NCBI GenBank assembly: GCA_913041775.1
Contig: CAJWJW010000081.1
Location: 1-6,261, forward strand
Length of the DNA: 6,261 nt
Source: an uncultured Flavobacteriales bacterium
GTDB lineage: Bacteria; Bacteroidota; Bacteroidia; Flavobacteriales; UBA7430
Direction of reading: 5' to 3'
Below are positions 5,159 through 6,261 of this stretch, piece after piece. Below the pieces are notes generated by a model. The model worked only from the letters and a program-made list of their open reading frames with translations. It was not told the DNA's origin and did no database searches. Each line of letters starts with the position of its first letter. The stretch's first letter is position 1. A program made the position numbers and the translations under genes.

Positions 5159-6261
5159 TTATTGGTTTAATCTTTTCTCTACAGAGCCATCATTAAACAT
5201 GTACAAGAGTACAGTACCTTTAATTTCATATTCCGGATTAACCTCCTGACCAGTTAAATTAACAACTCTTACAAGAGTTCTAATATCATTAGGGTGAACA
5301 AGGGTTTCCATGTCTATTGCCCACTGAGGAACAGTAGGAGTCAATTTAATACGAGCATCGACTACAGGGAAACTATAATTAAGAATTCCTTCTGTTAACC
5401 TCAATTGGTAACCTTGACCAGGAATTAAATCTCCAATACCATTAAATCCATATTCTGGCCAGTAAGTCTGCCCTAAATTGTTTTTAACAATTTGAATATA
5501 ATCATCAATATCATCGAAGGTTGCTACAATATCTTGCGGTACAGCTAAAGTATAACCGATGATATTCCATCCAGAAAGTAAATCAACTTCTATTGCTATT
5601 AGAGCTGGATTTTCTAGACAGTCTGTAAGTGCAATCTCACAGTCATCAACTTGTGCATTTAACGTAAAGATAGAGTCGTTAGCAGTAGTTATTACATACT
5701 CTAAACTATCGTTTACAGCAAGTAAATTATCAACATCAAGCTCTAAACCATCAAGCTCTAAGTTAAGAAGTACAATGGTTGAATTGGCAATTGCTAAATC
5801 AGCAGTAAGACTAACTACCTGAGTCGTTAAAGTAGCATTTGCTGTTTCTAAAGCATCGATCTCAGCATCTTTTAATTCAATTGAACTTAATAAAGCAGTA
5901 ATTGAATTATTAAGAGTCACAATAGAATCGCCCGAAGCTCCACCTAAAGCCCAACATTGTGCCAATTGAGCCTCACAATATTCGATCGCTTGATTCGCTA
6001 CATCTAATAAATAGAGTGTTTCAGTTAAGTCTAGTTGAACAGAATCTCGAACTACTTGAGTTGCTAAGTGAGCAGCTTGTTCAGCAGCTAAAGCAGCTTT
6101 TTCAGCAGCCATTAATGCTTGTTCTATACCAGATTTTTCATCTGCTACTTTATTTTCTTTGTCTTCCATCCAAGCTGTAAATCTTTTTTCAGCCTCTTCT
6201 TCTGTAAAAGCACCCTTAGCTACACCAGCCATTAAGTGTTTTTTCATCATTACTCCTTTGT
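5159..6261 (-). CDS. chimeric protein: ribosomal S16-like C-terminal tail, coiled coil and T9SS sorting domain; 5' end outside window
   Basis: There are 363 residues from the ATG at 6250, but the frame stays open to the right edge; the upstream codons read (partial xAC, fits Tyr)-Lys-Gly-Val. Residues 1-66 ('KKHLMAGVAKGAFTEEEAEK', 'FTAWMEDKENKV', then an Ala/Glu-rich helix) resemble, from memory of the family, the C-terminal part and extension of Bacteroidota ribosomal protein S16, including its 'YKG' before this point. Residues about 70-213 are a heptad-like Leu/Ile/Val/Asp/Ser-rich coiled coil with a CxxxxxxC pair near each end (Cys92/99, Cys204/211). Residues 221-300 are a 'SGWNIIGYTL...NGIGDLIPGQGYQ' domain and 302-363 a T9SS-type tail ending 'LLYMFNDGSVEKRLNQ'. 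No signal peptide is visible, which is odd for a T9SS cargo. Possible explanations are a true rpsP fusion, S16-tail capture with an internal start, or an assembly join. The C-terminal half is secure; the N-terminal identity is likely. Confidence 0.8.
   Translation of the reverse strand, partial: KGVMMKKHLMAGVAKGAFTEEEAEKRFTAWMEDKENKVADEKSGIEQALMAAEKAALAAEQAAHLATQVVRDSVQLDLTETLYLLDVANQAIEYCEAQLAQCWALGGASGDSIVTLNNSITALLSSIELKDAEIDALETANATLTTQVVSLTADLAIANSTIVLLNLELDGLELDVDNLLAVNDSLEYVITTANDSIFTLNAQVDDCEIALTDCLENPALIAIEVDLLSGWNIIGYTLAVPQDIVATFDDIDDYIQIVKNNLGQTYWPEYGFNGIGDLIPGQGYQLRLTEGILNYSFPVVDARIKLTPTVPQWAIDMETLVHPNDIRTLVRVVNLTGQEVNPEYEIKGTVLLYMFNDGSVEKRLNQ
5162..5590 (-). other. 'GWNIIGY' domain and T9SS C-terminal sorting domain of the chimeric protein
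   Basis: Residues 221-363 align end to end with residues 1073-1213 of the neighbouring protein, roughly half identical by eye. Shared landmarks are 'GWNIIGY', 'VKNN/AKNN', 'YWPE.G.NGIGDL.PGQGYQ', 'PT.PQW.I', 'HPNDIRTL.RVVN..GQ.V.P', 'KG.VLLY..NDG.VEK'. The similarity implies duplication and the same export route, which requires prior Sec transport to reach the periplasm. Confidence 0.85.
5612..6043 (-). other. coiled-coil region with Cys pairs at both ends (residues 70-213)
   Basis: The region is continuously helix-prone with hydrophobic residues at 3-4 spacing, e.g. 'LNNSITALLSSIELKDAEI', 'LTTQVVSLTADLAIANSTI' and 'LNLELDGLELDVDNLL'. Pairs 'CEAQLAQC' (92/99) and 'CEIALTDC' (204/211) bracket it. 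Such stalks often separate a surface domain from the sorting tail in Bacteroidota secreted proteins. It is rich in Asp, Asn, Ser and Thr and poor in Lys and Arg, in contrast with the S16-like part. Confidence 0.75.
6053..6261 (-). other. S16-like segment (C-terminal part of RpsP)
   Basis: The segment reads Lys-Gly-Val-Met-Met, then 'KKHLMAGVAKGAFTEEEAEK', 'RFTAWMEDKE' and an Ala/Glu-rich helix. Bacteroidota S16 proteins typically show 'SYKG...K.HL..GV.KGA.T.E.A...F..W...K' at this place, followed by an Ala/Lys/Glu-rich extension. The match covers the spacing of His-Leu, Gly-Val, Lys-Gly-Ala, Glu-Ala, Phe and Trp. The globular S16 domain, about 80-85 residues, would lie right of the window. 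The exact junction with the coiled coil is not visible; it lies somewhere near residues 62-75. Confidence 0.75.
6253..6259 (-). promoter_or_regulatory. possible internal Shine-Dalgarno before the two Met codons
   Basis: On the - strand the sequence AAAGGAG-TA-ATG-ATG places AGGAG 2 bases before the first ATG (6250) and 5 bases before the second (6247). The second spacing is usable. The same bases also encode the Lys-Gly-Val expected in S16, so the match may be coincidence. If used, it would give a separate 362-residue product without the S16 body. Confidence 0.3.

Noticed and set aside
5559..5822. + strand open frame of 87 codons
   Set aside because: It is antisense to the coiled-coil region; its Ser/Lys-rich composition is the expected mirror of Leu/Asp/Asn-rich codons on the other strand.
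5959..6180. + strand open frame of 73 codons, Leu/Gln-rich
   Set aside because: It is antisense to the Ala/Glu-rich S16-like helix; the Leu-Gln pattern is produced by the complementary Ala/Glu codons.

Overview
This AT-rich window looks like chromosomal DNA from a member of the Bacteroidota, most likely the order Flavobacteriales. The evidence is two type IX secretion (T9SS) C-terminal sorting regions, long arrays of the Cys-rich 'GCT...NYD.NAT.DDGSC' repeat common in secreted proteins of that group, and a stretch resembling the long C-terminal extension that ribosomal protein S16 carries in Bacteroidota. The genus cannot be fixed from the window.

Layout. The left part (1-1392, + strand) holds two housekeeping genes that overlap at a TAATG junction. 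The first is the 3' part of panB (ketopantoate hydroxymethyltransferase; its first roughly 30 codons lie left of the window). The second is a complete single-domain RluA-type pseudouridine synthase. A strong hairpin with an A-tract on one side and a T-tract on the other (1440-1473) separates these genes from two convergent - strand genes and probably terminates transcription from both sides.

The right part (1487-6261, - strand) holds two adjacent genes 30 bp apart, read right to left. The downstream, complete gene (1487-5128, 1213 aa) encodes a secreted modular protein. It has a signal peptide, four copies of a roughly 120-residue 'SNM/IWGDD/LVDG' domain, eighteen Cys-flanked repeats of about 24 residues, a 'GWNIIGY' domain and a T9SS sorting tail. 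The upstream gene (5159-6261) runs off the right edge. Its C-terminal 140 residues are a paralogue of the neighbour's C-terminus, preceded by a long coiled coil.

The most unusual point is the start of the upstream gene. Its first roughly 66 visible residues, and the four codons before the first ATG (partial Tyr-compatible codon, Lys, Gly, Val), read like the C-terminal part of Bacteroidota ribosomal protein S16. The frame is open to the window edge and no signal peptide is visible. This suggests either an in-frame fusion of rpsP to a T9SS-type surface protein, capture of the S16 tail by a surface-protein gene, or an assembly chimera. The roughly 270 bp to the right of the window would decide. 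If the fusion is real, the two surface-type genes would be transcribed from a ribosomal-protein promoter, in the place where rimM/trmD often follow rpsP.
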